From the NCBI GenBank assembly GCA_019115995.1, contig DXCL01000031.1, positions 1 through 48,536 on the forward strand: 48,536 nucleotides of DNA. Direction: 5' to 3'. The notes beneath the pieces are model-generated. The model ran no database searches, was not told where the DNA came from, and was given only the letters and a program-made list of their open reading frames with translations. Shown piece after piece: positions 17,248 to 24,560 of this stretch (positions within the stretch are counted from its first letter, which is position 1; the number at the start of each line of letters is the position of its first letter). The position numbers were made by a program, and so were the translations under genes. This stretch comes from Candidatus Borkfalkia avistercoris. GTDB taxonomy: Bacteria > Bacillota > Clostridia > Christensenellales > Borkfalkiaceae.

Positions 17248-17876
17248 TACAGATCGAGATGTGCGCCCGTGCCGCACAGCCAAACGATATTGAACGCAAA
17301 GTCCGCCAGAACGAGCGCGGCAAGCACGCATGCAACGGCCTTTGCCGCGCGCGGCGGTATCTTCTTTATCAGTGAAAAGAGCGGATCCCATAAAAAAGTC
17401 ATCGCAAGGGTGATCATCGCGCCCCATTGCAGGGTCTGATCCAGGCTCACGTAGCCGAACAGATCGAATTTTTTATAACTGTAATCCCACAGGTTGACGC
17501 CGAGAACCTTGTCGAAAAAGGCGCCCGTGGCAAGCTCCGCTGCGGTAGGCAGCAGCGCGGCGATCACAAAATACAGCAAAAAGAGCCCCGCATACGCGAG
17601 CGCGCGCACCGCCGTTTTTTGCCCTTTCGCCCGCTCGAACAGCGGCGCGAGCCGCCCTCGCAGCGGCGTGCCGAGCGCCAGATAGATTCCGATCAGGCAA
17701 AACCCGTATATCGGGCAGAGGGGCATGCTCAAAAAGCCGCGGTCTATAAAGGTATCCCAGCGGATCACAAAATATATCGTTTCCAGCCCCCAGCCGATCA
17801 GGGAAACGATAAAAAAGAGGATCGTAAGATAAAAAAAGATCTCTCTCCCGTCCTGCCTCGTCATATATTTTCCCAT
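17244..17876 (-). CDS. CmpB-type putative ABC transporter permease
   Basis: This protein of about 210 residues has five to six hydrophobic segments and matches the CmpB-like family of putative ABC permeases. It has a first segment with SLIGWGLETIYFVI, then FIDRGFLSMPLCPIYGFCLIG, and later a TGAFFDKVLGVNLWDYS region. No ATPase or binding protein is nearby, so actual transport is unproven for it. The start at 17876 with GGGAAA upstream is preferred; ATG 17864 is possible, and an upstream extension to 17978 lacks support. Its terminal stop codon overlaps that of convergent minD, with no terminator between them. Confidence 0.75.
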   Translation of the reverse strand: MGKYMTRQDGREIFFYLTILFFIVSLIGWGLETIYFVIRWDTFIDRGFLSMPLCPIYGFCLIGIYLALGTPLRGRLAPLFERAKGQKTAVRALAYAGLFLLYFVIAALLPTAAELATGAFFDKVLGVNLWDYSYKKFDLFGYVSLDQTLQWGAMITLAMTFLWDPLFSLIKKIPPRAAKAVACVLAALVLADFAFNIVWLCGTGAHLDLY

Positions 17877-18005
17877 TGCTTTCCCATTGTCCGCGGAACA
17901 CGCCGCGTAACTTATTGTACTATCTATATAGTATAACAAATATCCGCAAAAGTAAACCGAAACAGGGGAGCAAACCAAAAAATCACAGGAGATTCACAAA
18001 CCGCC

Positions 18006-18233
18006 ATGAGAAAATTGACTGACAGCGCCCGCCGCGCCCGCGACGTTCTCGCCCGCGAGAACGCCGTTTTGCCCGCAGAATGCGAACGCGTCGCCGTGCG
18101 CGAGCTCGAAAAAACGCTTTCCGAATTCTTCGTCTTGACGGGCGGGGTCTCTTTAAAGGTGGAGCGCGGAGATAAGCTCGTGATCAGCGTTTCGGCAAAG
18201 GCGGAGAGGATCAAGCCCTTCGGCGTGCTGTAA
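18006..18233 (+). CDS. Possible divergent MinE
   Basis: This 75-residue protein follows the MinE layout. An N-terminal amphipathic Arg-rich helix (SARRARDVLARENA) stands where MinE has its AKxRLxxVL segment. A helix (VAVRELEKTLSEFF) and two strand-like stretches (SLKVERG, KLVISVSAKAE) then match the C-terminal topological-specificity domain. MinE stimulates MinD ATPase and drives pole-to-pole oscillation. The nearness of minD supports the reading, but sequence similarity is weak and a small unrelated alpha/beta protein is possible. AGGAG lies 14 bases before the ATG, which is far. A strong terminator at 18323-18352 ends the transcript. Confidence 0.5.
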   Translation: MRKLTDSARRARDVLARENAVLPAECERVAVRELEKTLSEFFVLTGGVSLKVERGDKLVISVSAKAERIKPFGVL

Positions 18234-18267
18234 CGGCGTTTCGATCGTTTTCGTCCGTTCTGCGCTT

Positions 18268-18315
18268 TTGCCATATTTAGATCAAAGTTTGTAAAAAATA
18301 TACAAGATATAGTGC
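18268..18315. promoter_or_regulatory. Candidate tandem NrdR boxes upstream of nrdD
   Basis: ATACAAGATATAGTGC at 18300-18315 matches 13 of 16 positions of an NrdR box written as ACACAATATATAGTGT. A weaker box with core CCATATTTAG lies at 18268-18283, offset 32 bases, close to the three-turn spacing usual for NrdR pairs. NrdR represses ribonucleotide reductase genes. A terminator lies between the boxes and the likely nrdD promoter, so their position is unusual. Confidence 0.4.
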
Positions 18316-18322
18316 TTTCGTT

Positions 18323-18352
18323 AAAACTGTTGCAAATGCGGCAGTTTTTTTT
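18323..18352 (+). terminator. Intrinsic terminator ahead of nrdD
   Basis: AAAACTGTTGC (18323-18333) pairs with GCGGCAGTTTT (18338-18348) around AAAT, within a run of eight T residues. It ends the minE-like transcript, or attenuates one begun near the NrdR boxes. Confidence 0.85.
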
Positions 18353-18360
18353 CTTGAACG

Positions 18361-18369
18361 TGGTATAAT
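18361..18369 (+). promoter_or_regulatory. Extended -10 promoter of nrdD
   Basis: TGGTATAAT is a full extended -10. The -35 position (18341-18346, GCAGTT) is poor, as is usual for extended -10 promoters. It lies 35 bases before the nrdD ATG. Confidence 0.6.
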
Positions 18370-18404
18370 AAATAGCGATTCAAATTTACGAGAGGTTTTT
18401 TACG

Positions 18405-20528
18405 ATGCAGGTGATCAAGAGGGACGGCGCCGTCGTCGATTATGACAGGGCAAAGATCGCAATCGCCATCGGCAAAGCGAATGCCGAAATGGAGGAGAGC
18501 GAAAGGGCGTCGGAGGAAGAAGTGGAGCAGATCCTCGGCTATATCGAGGGGAAAAAGAAAAAGCGCATGCTCGTGGAGGACATTCAGGACATCATCGAGC
18601 AGAAACTGATGGAGCAGGGGCACTACGAACTCGCCAAAACGTACATCATCTACCGCTACAACCGCGCGCTCGTCAGAAAGGCGAACACGACGGACGAAGC
18701 GATCCTGAGCCTCATCAGCAATTCCAATAAAGACGTAATGGAGGAGAACTCCAATAAAAACGCGCTCGCGGCGGCGACCCAGCGCGATCTCATCGCGGGA
18801 GAGGTGTCGAAGGATCTCACCCGCCGCATCCTCCTGCCCGAAAAGATCTCCAAGGCGCACGACGAGGGCGTTCTGCACTTCCATGACGCAGACTATTTCG
18901 TGCAGCCCATTTTCAACTGCTGCCTCATCAACATTGAAGACATGCTCGACAACGGCACCGTGATGAACGGCAAAATGATCGAGAGCCCCAAGAGTTTTCA
19001 GGTCGCCGGCACGGTCGTCACGCAGATTATCGCGGCGGTCGCCTGCTCGCAGTACGGCGGCCAGTCGGTGGATATGCGCCATTTGGGAAAATATCTCAGA
19101 AAGAGCCGCGTAAAATTCGAAAAGCATTTCCGCGAGGCATGCCCCGAGCTGTCCGACGAGGAGATCAAAAAACTGGTCGACGACCGCATTCAGGACGAGC
19201 TCAAAAGCGGCGTGCAGACCATTCAGTACCAGATCAACACCCTTATGACGACGAACGGGCAGTCTCCCTTCGTCACGCTGTTCCTGTATCTGGATAAAGA
19301 CGACGAGTACCTCGAAGAAAACGCGCAGATCATAACCGAGATCCTGCGCCAGCGCTACGAGGGCATCAAAAACGAAAAGGGCGTGTATATCACCCCCGCG
19401 TTCCCCAAACTCGTGTACGTGCTCGACGAGATCAACTGCCTCAAAGGAGGCAAGTACGATTATGTTACCGAGCTTGCGGTAAAGTGCTCTTCCAAGCGGC
19501 TGTATCCCGACTACATCTCCGCCAAAAAGATGCGCGAGATCTACGAGGGCAACGTGTTCAGTCCCATGGGCTGCCGTTCCTTCCTTTCCCCCTGGAAAGA
19601 CGAAAACGGCAACTATAAATTCGAGGGCCGCTTTAATCAGGGCGTCGTTTCCATCAACCTGCCGCAGATCGGCATCATCGCCAAGGGCAACGAGGAGAAG
19701 TTCTGGAAGCTGTTTGACGAAAGGCTCGACCTCTGCCGCGAGGCGCTCATGTGCCGCCACCGCGCGCTGCTGGGCACCAAGTCAGACGTATCTCCCATTC
19801 ACTGGCAGTACGGCGCCATCGCCCGCCTCGACAAGGGAGAAACGATAGACAAGCTCCTGTTCAACGGCTATTCCACCCTGTCGCTCGGCTATATCGGGCT
19901 GTACGAGGTCACCAAGCTGATGAAGGGCGTCCCGCAGACGGATCCCGTCGGCGAGGAGTTCGCCCTGCGCGTCATGCAGCACATGCGCGACAAAACGGAT
20001 CAGTGGAAAAAGGAAACGGGGCTCGGTTTCGCGCTGTACGGCACGCCGGCGGAATCGCTGTGCTACCGCTTTGCCCGCATCGACAAGGAGCGCTTCGGCA
20101 CGATAGAAGACGTTACCGACAAGGGCTATTATACCAATTCTTATCATGTAGACGTGCGCGAACATATCGACGCGTTTTCCAAATTCTCGTTCGAGGCGCA
20201 GTTCCAGCGCATCTCTTCGGGCGGCTGCATTTCGTATGTGGAGATCCCCAACATGCAGAACAACCTCGAAGCGATGCAGGAAGTCGTCCGCTTCATCTAC
20301 GACAATATCCAGTACGCGGAGTTCAACACCAAGAGCGATTACTGCCACGTCTGCGGGTGGGACGGCGAGATCATCATCAATGAAAACAACGAATGGGAAT
20401 GCCCCAACTGCCACAATAAAGACCACCGCAAGATGAACGTGACCCGCCGCACCTGCGGGTATTTGGGCGAAAATTTCTGGAACCTCGGCAAGACCAAGGA
20501 GATCAAGGCGAGGGTGCTGCATTTGTAA
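18405..20528 (+). CDS. nrdD: Anaerobic ribonucleoside-triphosphate reductase
   Basis: NrdD is the class III glycyl-radical reductase that makes dNTPs from NTPs without oxygen. The 707-residue protein starts with an ATP-cone allosteric domain (MQVIKRDGAVVDYDRAKIAI). The ten-stranded barrel core follows, including the stretch FHDADYFVQPIFNCC and a YQINTLMTTNGQSPFVTLF segment. Near the C-terminus a zinc site uses CHVCG and CPNC. The glycyl radical is G685 in RTCGYLGENFWNLG, the invariant motif. The length is typical. It is followed by nrdG, but from a separate promoter after a terminator-like region. The sequence supports a strictly anaerobic or facultative lifestyle. Confidence 0.97.
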   Translation: MQVIKRDGAVVDYDRAKIAIAIGKANAEMEESERASEEEVEQILGYIEGKKKKRMLVEDIQDIIEQKLMEQGHYELAKTYIIYRYNRALVRKANTTDEAILSLISNSNKDVMEENSNKNALAAATQRDLIAGEVSKDLTRRILLPEKISKAHDEGVLHFHDADYFVQPIFNCCLINIEDMLDNGTVMNGKMIESPKSFQVAGTVVTQIIAAVACSQYGGQSVDMRHLGKYLRKSRVKFEKHFREACPELSDEEIKKLVDDRIQDELKSGVQTIQYQINTLMTTNGQSPFVTLFLYLDKDDEYLEENAQIITEILRQRYEGIKNEKGVYITPAFPKLVYVLDEINCLKGGKYDYVTELAVKCSSKRLYPDYISAKKMREIYEGNVFSPMGCRSFLSPWKDENGNYKFEGRFNQGVVSINLPQIGIIAKGNEEKFWKLFDERLDLCREALMCRHRALLGTKSDVSPIHWQYGAIARLDKGETIDKLLFNGYSTLSLGYIGLYEVTKLMKGVPQTDPVGEEFALRVMQHMRDKTDQWKKETGLGFALYGTPAESLCYRFARIDKERFGTIEDVTDKGYYTNSYHVDVREHIDAFSKFSFEAQFQRISSGGCISYVEIPNMQNNLEAMQEVVRFIYDNIQYAEFNTKSDYCHVCGWDGEIIINENNEWECPNCHNKDHRKMNVTRRTCGYLGENFWNLGKTKEIKARVLHL

Positions 20529-20648
20529 ATATGTTCACGCGTTTCTCGGCAAGCTGATGCCTGCGAAACGCCGTGATTTGAGGGGAAACGAACGTTTTTC
20601 TTTGAGCAAAGTAAAAACGATTTGTTGTCTGTTTTAAAAATAAACCCG

Positions 20649-20702
20649 ATCGCCGCGCGCGGCAAGCGCGCGGCATTTTTCGGAAATCGGCGATTTTTTT
20701 TG
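20649..20702 (+). terminator. Nested terminator region after nrdD
   Basis: ATCGCCG (20649-20655) pairs with CGGCGAT (20688-20694) ahead of eight T residues. An inner CCGCGCGC/GCGCGCGG hairpin fills the loop and is itself followed by ATTTTT. Confidence 0.75.
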
Positions 20703-20710
20703 ATTTGGGG

Positions 20711-20739
20711 TTGCACACCCGCAAAAACTGTGTTAAAAT
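20711..20739 (+). promoter_or_regulatory. Promoter of nrdG-dut
   Basis: TTGCAC at 20711-20716 and TAAAAT at 20734-20739 have a 17-base spacer, with TG two bases before the -10. It lies 20 bases ahead of the nrdG start. Confidence 0.7.
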
Positions 20740-20759
20740 AATATAGGAGCATCGGCGGC

Positions 20760-21290
20760 ATGAATTTTGCGACCATCAAAAAATACGACGTTGCCAACGG
20801 CGTCGGCGTGCGCGTTTCGCTGTTTGTCAGCGGCTGCACCCATCGCTGTAAGGGCTGCTTCAATGCGGAAGCGTGGGATTTTTCCTACGGCTCTCCCTAC
20901 ACGGAGCAAACGGAAGAGGAAGTGCTTTCCGCGATCGATAAGAGCTTTATCGCGGGGCTTTCGCTCCTCGGCGGCGAACCGTTCGAGCCGTGCAATCAGC
21001 GCGCGCTCCTTCCGCTTTTGCGCAAGTTCAGGGCGTGTTTCCCGCAAAAAACGGCGTGGTGCTATTCCGGCTACACGTTCGATCGCGACCTTCGTCCCGG
21101 CGGCAGGGCGTATTGCGAGGCGACGGACGAAATGCTCTCCCTCCTCGACGTTCTCGTCGACGGCGAATTCATCGAGGAATGCAAGGATCTGAAACTCAGG
21201 TTCCGCGGCTCTTCCAACCAGCGCATCATCGACGTGCCCCGCTCGCTTGCGGAGGGAAACGTCGTTCTTTGGAAAAACGGCGAATACTGA
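20760..21290 (+). CDS. nrdG: Anaerobic ribonucleotide reductase activating protein
   Basis: NrdG is the radical-SAM activase that installs the glycyl radical on NrdD, using a [4Fe-4S] cluster and S-adenosylmethionine. The 176-residue protein has the CxxxCxxC cluster motif as C26, C30 and C33 (SGCTHRCKGC), and the SAM-binding GGEP motif in LSLLGGEPF. The C-terminal IDVPRSLAEGNVVLW fits NrdG proteins. The ATG follows GGAGCATCGG, a modest ribosome site. It has its own promoter and is followed by dut, so nucleotide metabolism genes are grouped here. Confidence 0.95.
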   Translation: MNFATIKKYDVANGVGVRVSLFVSGCTHRCKGCFNAEAWDFSYGSPYTEQTEEEVLSAIDKSFIAGLSLLGGEPFEPCNQRALLPLLRKFRACFPQKTAWCYSGYTFDRDLRPGGRAYCEATDEMLSLLDVLVDGEFIEECKDLKLRFRGSSNQRIIDVPRSLAEGNVVLWKNGEY

Positions 21291-21342
21291 TCGCGGCAAT
21301 TTATGCGCCTTCTGGCGCGTCGAACATAAAGGGGAACGAAAC

Positions 21343-21789
21343 ATGCAGAAAATTCAATTAAAAATCAAAAAGCTTTTACCCGAAGCAAAGCTGCCCGTGT
21401 ACGGCAGCGCGAGCGCCGCGGGAGCGGATCTCTATGCGCTCAGCGAACACGCGATCCGTATCGGCGCGAACGAAACGGCGATCGTTCACACGGGGCTCGC
21501 CGCGGAAATCCCGGAAGGTTACGTCGGGCTCATCTTCGCGCGCAGCGGCCTTGCGACCAAAAAGGGCCTCGCCCCCGCCAATAAGGTGGGCGTGATCGAC
21601 AGCGATTACCGCGGTGAGATCCGCGTGGCGCTGCACAACGATTCCAAGTACATGCAGAGCGTCGAGCCATACGAACGGGTCGCGCAGCTGGTCATCATGC
21701 CCTATGTGTGCGCAGACATCGTTGAGGCGGACGAGCTTTCCGATACGGAAAGGGGCGAAGGCGGCTTCGGTTCTACGGGCAGCAAATGA
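21343..21789 (+). CDS. dut: dUTP diphosphatase
   Basis: Dut hydrolyses dUTP to dUMP and diphosphate, keeping uracil out of DNA and feeding dTMP synthesis; it acts as a cytoplasmic trimer. The 148-residue protein has the five trimeric dUTPase motifs in order: ASAAGADLYA, the Ser-loop ARSGLATKKGL, GVIDSDYRGEI with the catalytic Asp, YERVAQLV, and the C-terminal Gly-rich RGEGGFGSTG. The start at 21343 follows AAGGGGAA and gives the normal length; an upstream in-frame start at 21247 would overlap nrdG and is unlikely. Confidence 0.95.
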   Translation: MQKIQLKIKKLLPEAKLPVYGSASAAGADLYALSEHAIRIGANETAIVHTGLAAEIPEGYVGLIFARSGLATKKGLAPANKVGVIDSDYRGEIRVALHNDSKYMQSVEPYERVAQLVIMPYVCADIVEADELSDTERGEGGFGSTGSK

Positions 21790-21836
21790 TTTTTTGCGGA
21801 AAATGCGCGCGCGGCGCAACTATTTTCGCGCGGCGC

Positions 21837-21864
21837 TTGTTTTTCCCGCAATATTTGATATAAT
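21837..21864 (+). promoter_or_regulatory. Promoter of the rubredoxin gene
   Basis: TATAAT at 21859-21864 is preceded by TTGTTT at 21837-21842 with 16 bases between. The -10 is strong and lies 33 bases before the ATG. Confidence 0.6.
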
Positions 21865-21897
21865 AGTACTATAAAAAATTGAAAAGGAGAGGTTCTT

Positions 21898-22056
21898 ATG
21901 GCTAAGTATGTTTGCTCCGTATGCGGTTACGAGTACGACGAAGCGCTCGGCGATCCCGATAACGGCATCGCTCCCGGCACCAAGTGGGAGGATATCCCCG
22001 AAGATTTCACCTGCCCCCTCTGCGGCGTAGGCAAAGACCAGTTCGAAGAAGCATAA
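21898..22056 (+). CDS. Rubredoxin
   Basis: This 52-residue protein is a classical rubredoxin. A single iron is bound by two cysteine pairs, CSVCG at residues 6-10 and CPLCG at 39-43, with the conserved [17 protein letters not shown] start, [12 protein letters not shown] linker and aromatic core. Rubredoxins carry single electrons to rubrerythrin, superoxide reductase or flavodiiron oxidases, the oxygen-defence enzymes of anaerobes. The gene is monocistronic, with its own promoter, a GGAGAGG ribosome site and a strong terminator directly after the stop. Confidence 0.97.
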   Translation: MAKYVCSVCGYEYDEALGDPDNGIAPGTKWEDIPEDFTCPLCGVGKDQFEEA

Positions 22057-22059
22057 AAC

Positions 22060-22092
22060 AAAGCGGCGGCACGCACCGCCGCTTTGTATTTT
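22060..22092 (+). terminator. Terminator after rubredoxin
   Basis: AAAGCGGCGG pairs with CCGCCGCTTT around CACGCA, followed by GTATTTT. Confidence 0.85.
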
Positions 22093-22119
22093 AAATTTTT
22101 GGTTTTTCATAAAAATCGT

Positions 22120-22148
22120 TTGACATTTTTCTTCCTTAGTGGTATAGT
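22120..22148 (+). promoter_or_regulatory. Promoter of the Trp T-box transcript
   Basis: TTGACA at 22120-22125 and TATAGT at 22143-22148 are 17 bases apart, with a TGG extension before the -10. Confidence 0.8.
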
Positions 22149-22154
22149 ATCAAA

Positions 22155-22441
22155 AAATAAATCAAACCGTTGAGGCAGAAGAGTAGCTTAGAGGTTCGGT
22201 TTTCAGAGAGCTTTTGGCTGGTGTAAAAAAGCAACCGATTTTAAGTGAATGGACTGCCGAGGGCGTCTTCGAGCTTGCATCGCAAGGGTAGCGGACGACG
22301 CGGCTTTCGCGTTACAGAAAGGGGATATAATCTTTGCCGCGCGGCAAAGACGTATTCAGTAAAGAGGCAGCGCTTTGCGGCGCTGTGAATTTGGGTGGCA
22401 ACACGGCATATTCGTCCCAAGCGAATGCGCCGTGTTTTTTT
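22155..22441 (+). promoter_or_regulatory. T-box riboswitch leader, Trp specifier (TGG)
   Basis: Stem I includes CAGAGAG at 22204-22210 and the distal TGGCTGGTG loop. The specifier is TGG at 22250-22252 in the context GTGAATGGACTGCCGAG, with the purine after the triplet and the CCGAG kink-turn side typical of T-boxes. The antiterminator bulge TGGGTGGCAACACGG lies at 22392-22406. The terminator pairs ACACGGC (22401-22407) with GCCGTGT (22429-22435), with an inner ATTCG/CGAAT, and ends in a run of seven T residues. Uncharged tRNA-Trp should permit transcription of the ABC transporter behind it. Confidence 0.92.
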
Positions 22442-22448
22442 GTTTTCC

Positions 22449-22545
22449 GATAAAAAAGGAGCGCGCTCCTTTTTCCGCCTGAAAAGGCGGAAAAAGTTGA
22501 TCTGTTTTTTCGGAGGGCGGAAACGCCGAAAATTTTTTATCCGAG
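22449..22545 (+). other. Extra hairpins between the T-box and trpX
   Basis: After the T-box terminator come an AAAAAGGAGC/GCTCCTTTTT hairpin (22454-22475), a TTTCCGCC/GGCGGAAA hairpin with a TGAAAA loop, and a GGCG-GAAA-CGCC stem flanked by TTTTC/GAAAA and followed by six T residues. The first and last resemble weak terminators. Their role is unknown. Confidence 0.5.
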
Positions 22546-22555
22546 GTACATCGCA

Positions 22556-23533
22556 ATGAAAAAGTTTATAGCCGTCGTCATGGCGGCGCTCACGCTTTGC
22601 CTGTTTGCGGTCGGCTTTGCCGGCTGCGATGGCGGCAAGATCACCATAGCGGTTCTCCAATACGCCGAACACGGCTCGCTCGATAACTGTTATCAGGGCG
22701 TGCGGGAGGGGCTTGCCGAGCGCGGCTACGGCGAAAACGAGGTCAGCTACACCTTCTATAACGCGCGCGGCAGCGACAGCACGAACACCACCTACGCAAA
22801 CACGCTCATCAACATGATGCCCCGCGTCGCCGTCGGCATCGCCACTCCCGCCGCTTATGCGCTGGCGAGCGCCGCAGGGGGCGACGTGCCCGTCGTATTT
22901 ACCGCCGTTTCCGATCCCGAAGCGGAGAGCGCCGATTTCAGGGCGTTCGAAAATGTTACGGGCTCTTCCGACAAACTCCCCGTCGCAAGCCAGATCGACC
23001 TCATCAAAGCGTTTTTGAATAAGGGCGACCAAACGGTAAAGATCGGCATTCTGTATACGAAAACGGAAGCCAATTCCGTGTCGCAGATCGCCGAGTTTGA
23101 AGCGCTGGAAGCGGAAAAGAACGTAGAGATCGTTTCCGTCGGGGTCAACACGGCAAACGAGCTTCCTTCCGCGATCGAATCGCTCATCACGCGGGGAGTA
23201 GACTGCTTCAACAACCTTACGGACAATACGGTGGTGCAGAACCTCACGACCCTTCTCGACAAGGCGAACGCGAAAAATATCCCCGTATTCGGCAGCGAGA
23301 TCGAACAGGTGGAAAACGGCTGCCTCGCGAGCTGCTCGCTCGATTACGTCGAGCTTGGCAGGCAAACGGGGTACATGATCGCCGACATTCTGGAGGGCGC
23401 GAGCGCAGACGATATAGAGTATCTGTATCTCGACGACGGGTATACCGTAGACTACAACAGCGAAGTTTTGTTAAAATTCGGGCTGTCGCTCCCTTCCTCT
23501 TATGCGGACGCAAACGACGTGAAAGCCGCGTAA
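22556..23533 (+). CDS. trpX: ABC transporter substrate-binding lipoprotein, predicted tryptophan-specific
   Basis: This 325-residue binding protein belongs to the family that includes TrpX-type periplasmic-binding-fold proteins. A signal peptide ends at a lipobox with C24 (VGFAGC), so it is anchored to the outer face of the membrane. The body has the two-lobe fold, opening with ITIAVLQYAEHGSLDNCYQG and containing GVDCFNNLTDNTVVQNL. It heads a three-gene operon with a permease and an ATPase. The substrate call rests on the Trp-specific T-box directly upstream and on knowledge that such T-boxes control trpXYZ transporters; the protein sequence alone would not decide it. Confidence 0.8.
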   Translation: MKKFIAVVMAALTLCLFAVGFAGCDGGKITIAVLQYAEHGSLDNCYQGVREGLAERGYGENEVSYTFYNARGSDSTNTTYANTLINMMPRVAVGIATPAAYALASAAGGDVPVVFTAVSDPEAESADFRAFENVTGSSDKLPVASQIDLIKAFLNKGDQTVKIGILYTKTEANSVSQIAEFEALEAEKNVEIVSVGVNTANELPSAIESLITRGVDCFNNLTDNTVVQNLTTLLDKANAKNIPVFGSEIEQVENGCLASCSLDYVELGRQTGYMIADILEGASADDIEYLYLDDGYTVDYNSEVLLKFGLSLPSSYADANDVKAA

Positions 23534-23618
23534 ACGGCTCTCTCGTCAGAACCTACATCACGCGCGGGGGCGCGCACAAAGCGCCCTTGCAGAAAATAAC
23601 GGCAAAAGAAGGTAAAAG

Positions 23619-24560
23619 ATGTTTTTTCTCAATCAGACCGGCACGATCCTGGAAATGGGCTTCATTTACGCGGTCGTGGCGCTCGGCGTGTACATCACTT
23701 ATAAGATCCTCGATTTTCCCGACCTTTCGGTAGACGGCACCTTCCCTTTGGGAGGGGTCGTCTTCGCCGTGTTGGTCACGGCGGGCTGCCCGTGGGCGGT
23801 CGCCATGATCGTTTCCTTTGTCGCAGGCTGTGCGGCGGGGCTCGTTACGGGGCTTTTGCACGTCAAGCTGAAAATAAACGGGCTTCTTTCGGGCATCATT
23901 ACGATGACGGCTCTCATTTCCGTAAACTACCTGATCGCGGGCGGACCCATGGTTTCCTTTTCGCAGGAAACGACCATGCTGCACAACTCGTTCGTGAACG
24001 GTTTTCCCCGCCTTGCGTCCAACTTCGTGCAGGTGTGGCTCACGCTCGTCCTGCTGGCGGCGTGCAAAATATTGCTCGATCTGTATTTGAAAACGAAGTC
24101 GGGCTTTTTGCTCCGCGCCACGGGAGACAATCCGCAGATGGTCACCCAGCTCGGAAAAAACATCGACAATTATAAAATGCTCGGCTTGTCTTTGGCGAAC
24201 GGGTTGGTCGCGCTTGCGGGCAGCCTGTACTGCCAGTACAACTCCGTTTTCAATTCCAGCATGGGCACGGGCACGGTCGTCATCGCGCTCGCCTGCGTCA
24301 TCATCGGCTGCGTCATCGCAAAGCATATCCGCGTCATGAAGGATACGACGGGCGTCATCATCGGCGCGGTCATCTATTACGCCATTCTCACCGTCGCCAT
24401 GCTCCTGCTGGGCAGCGATTACACGCAGCTCATCGTCGCCGTCCTCTTCGTCGTCGTTCTCATTTTCGACAGCGGTCTCATCGGCAGAACGGTCAAAAAG
24501 ATATTCGGGCGCAAGCCGAAGGAGGAAGGTTCGTCCAAAGGAGGGGAAAGCAATGCTTGA
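23619..24560 (+). CDS. trpY: ABC transporter permease, predicted tryptophan-specific
   Basis: This 313-residue protein has about eight to nine membrane segments of the branched-chain amino acid/ribose-type permease superfamily, with GFIYAVVALGVYITYKILDF at its start and a mid-protein MLGLSLANGLVALAGSLYC that would contact the ATPase. The polar, basic tail (GRKPKEEGSSKGGES) is cytoplasmic. It overlaps the ATPase gene by eight bases, so translation is coupled. The 85-base gap after trpX holds no clear terminator. Confidence 0.85.
   Translation: MFFLNQTGTILEMGFIYAVVALGVYITYKILDFPDLSVDGTFPLGGVVFAVLVTAGCPWAVAMIVSFVAGCAAGLVTGLLHVKLKINGLLSGIITMTALISVNYLIAGGPMVSFSQETTMLHNSFVNGFPRLASNFVQVWLTLVLLAACKILLDLYLKTKSGFLLRATGDNPQMVTQLGKNIDNYKMLGLSLANGLVALAGSLYCQYNSVFNSSMGTGTVVIALACVIIGCVIAKHIRVMKDTTGVIIGAVIYYAILTVAMLLLGSDYTQLIVAVLFVVVLIFDSGLIGRTVKKIFGRKPKEEGSSKGGESNA

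Noticed and set aside
21801-21847. GC-rich imperfect hairpin between dut and rubredoxin as a terminator
   Set aside because: The pairing is imperfect, the stem is ambiguous, and the T run overlaps the rubredoxin -35. It may terminate dut weakly but is not well supported.
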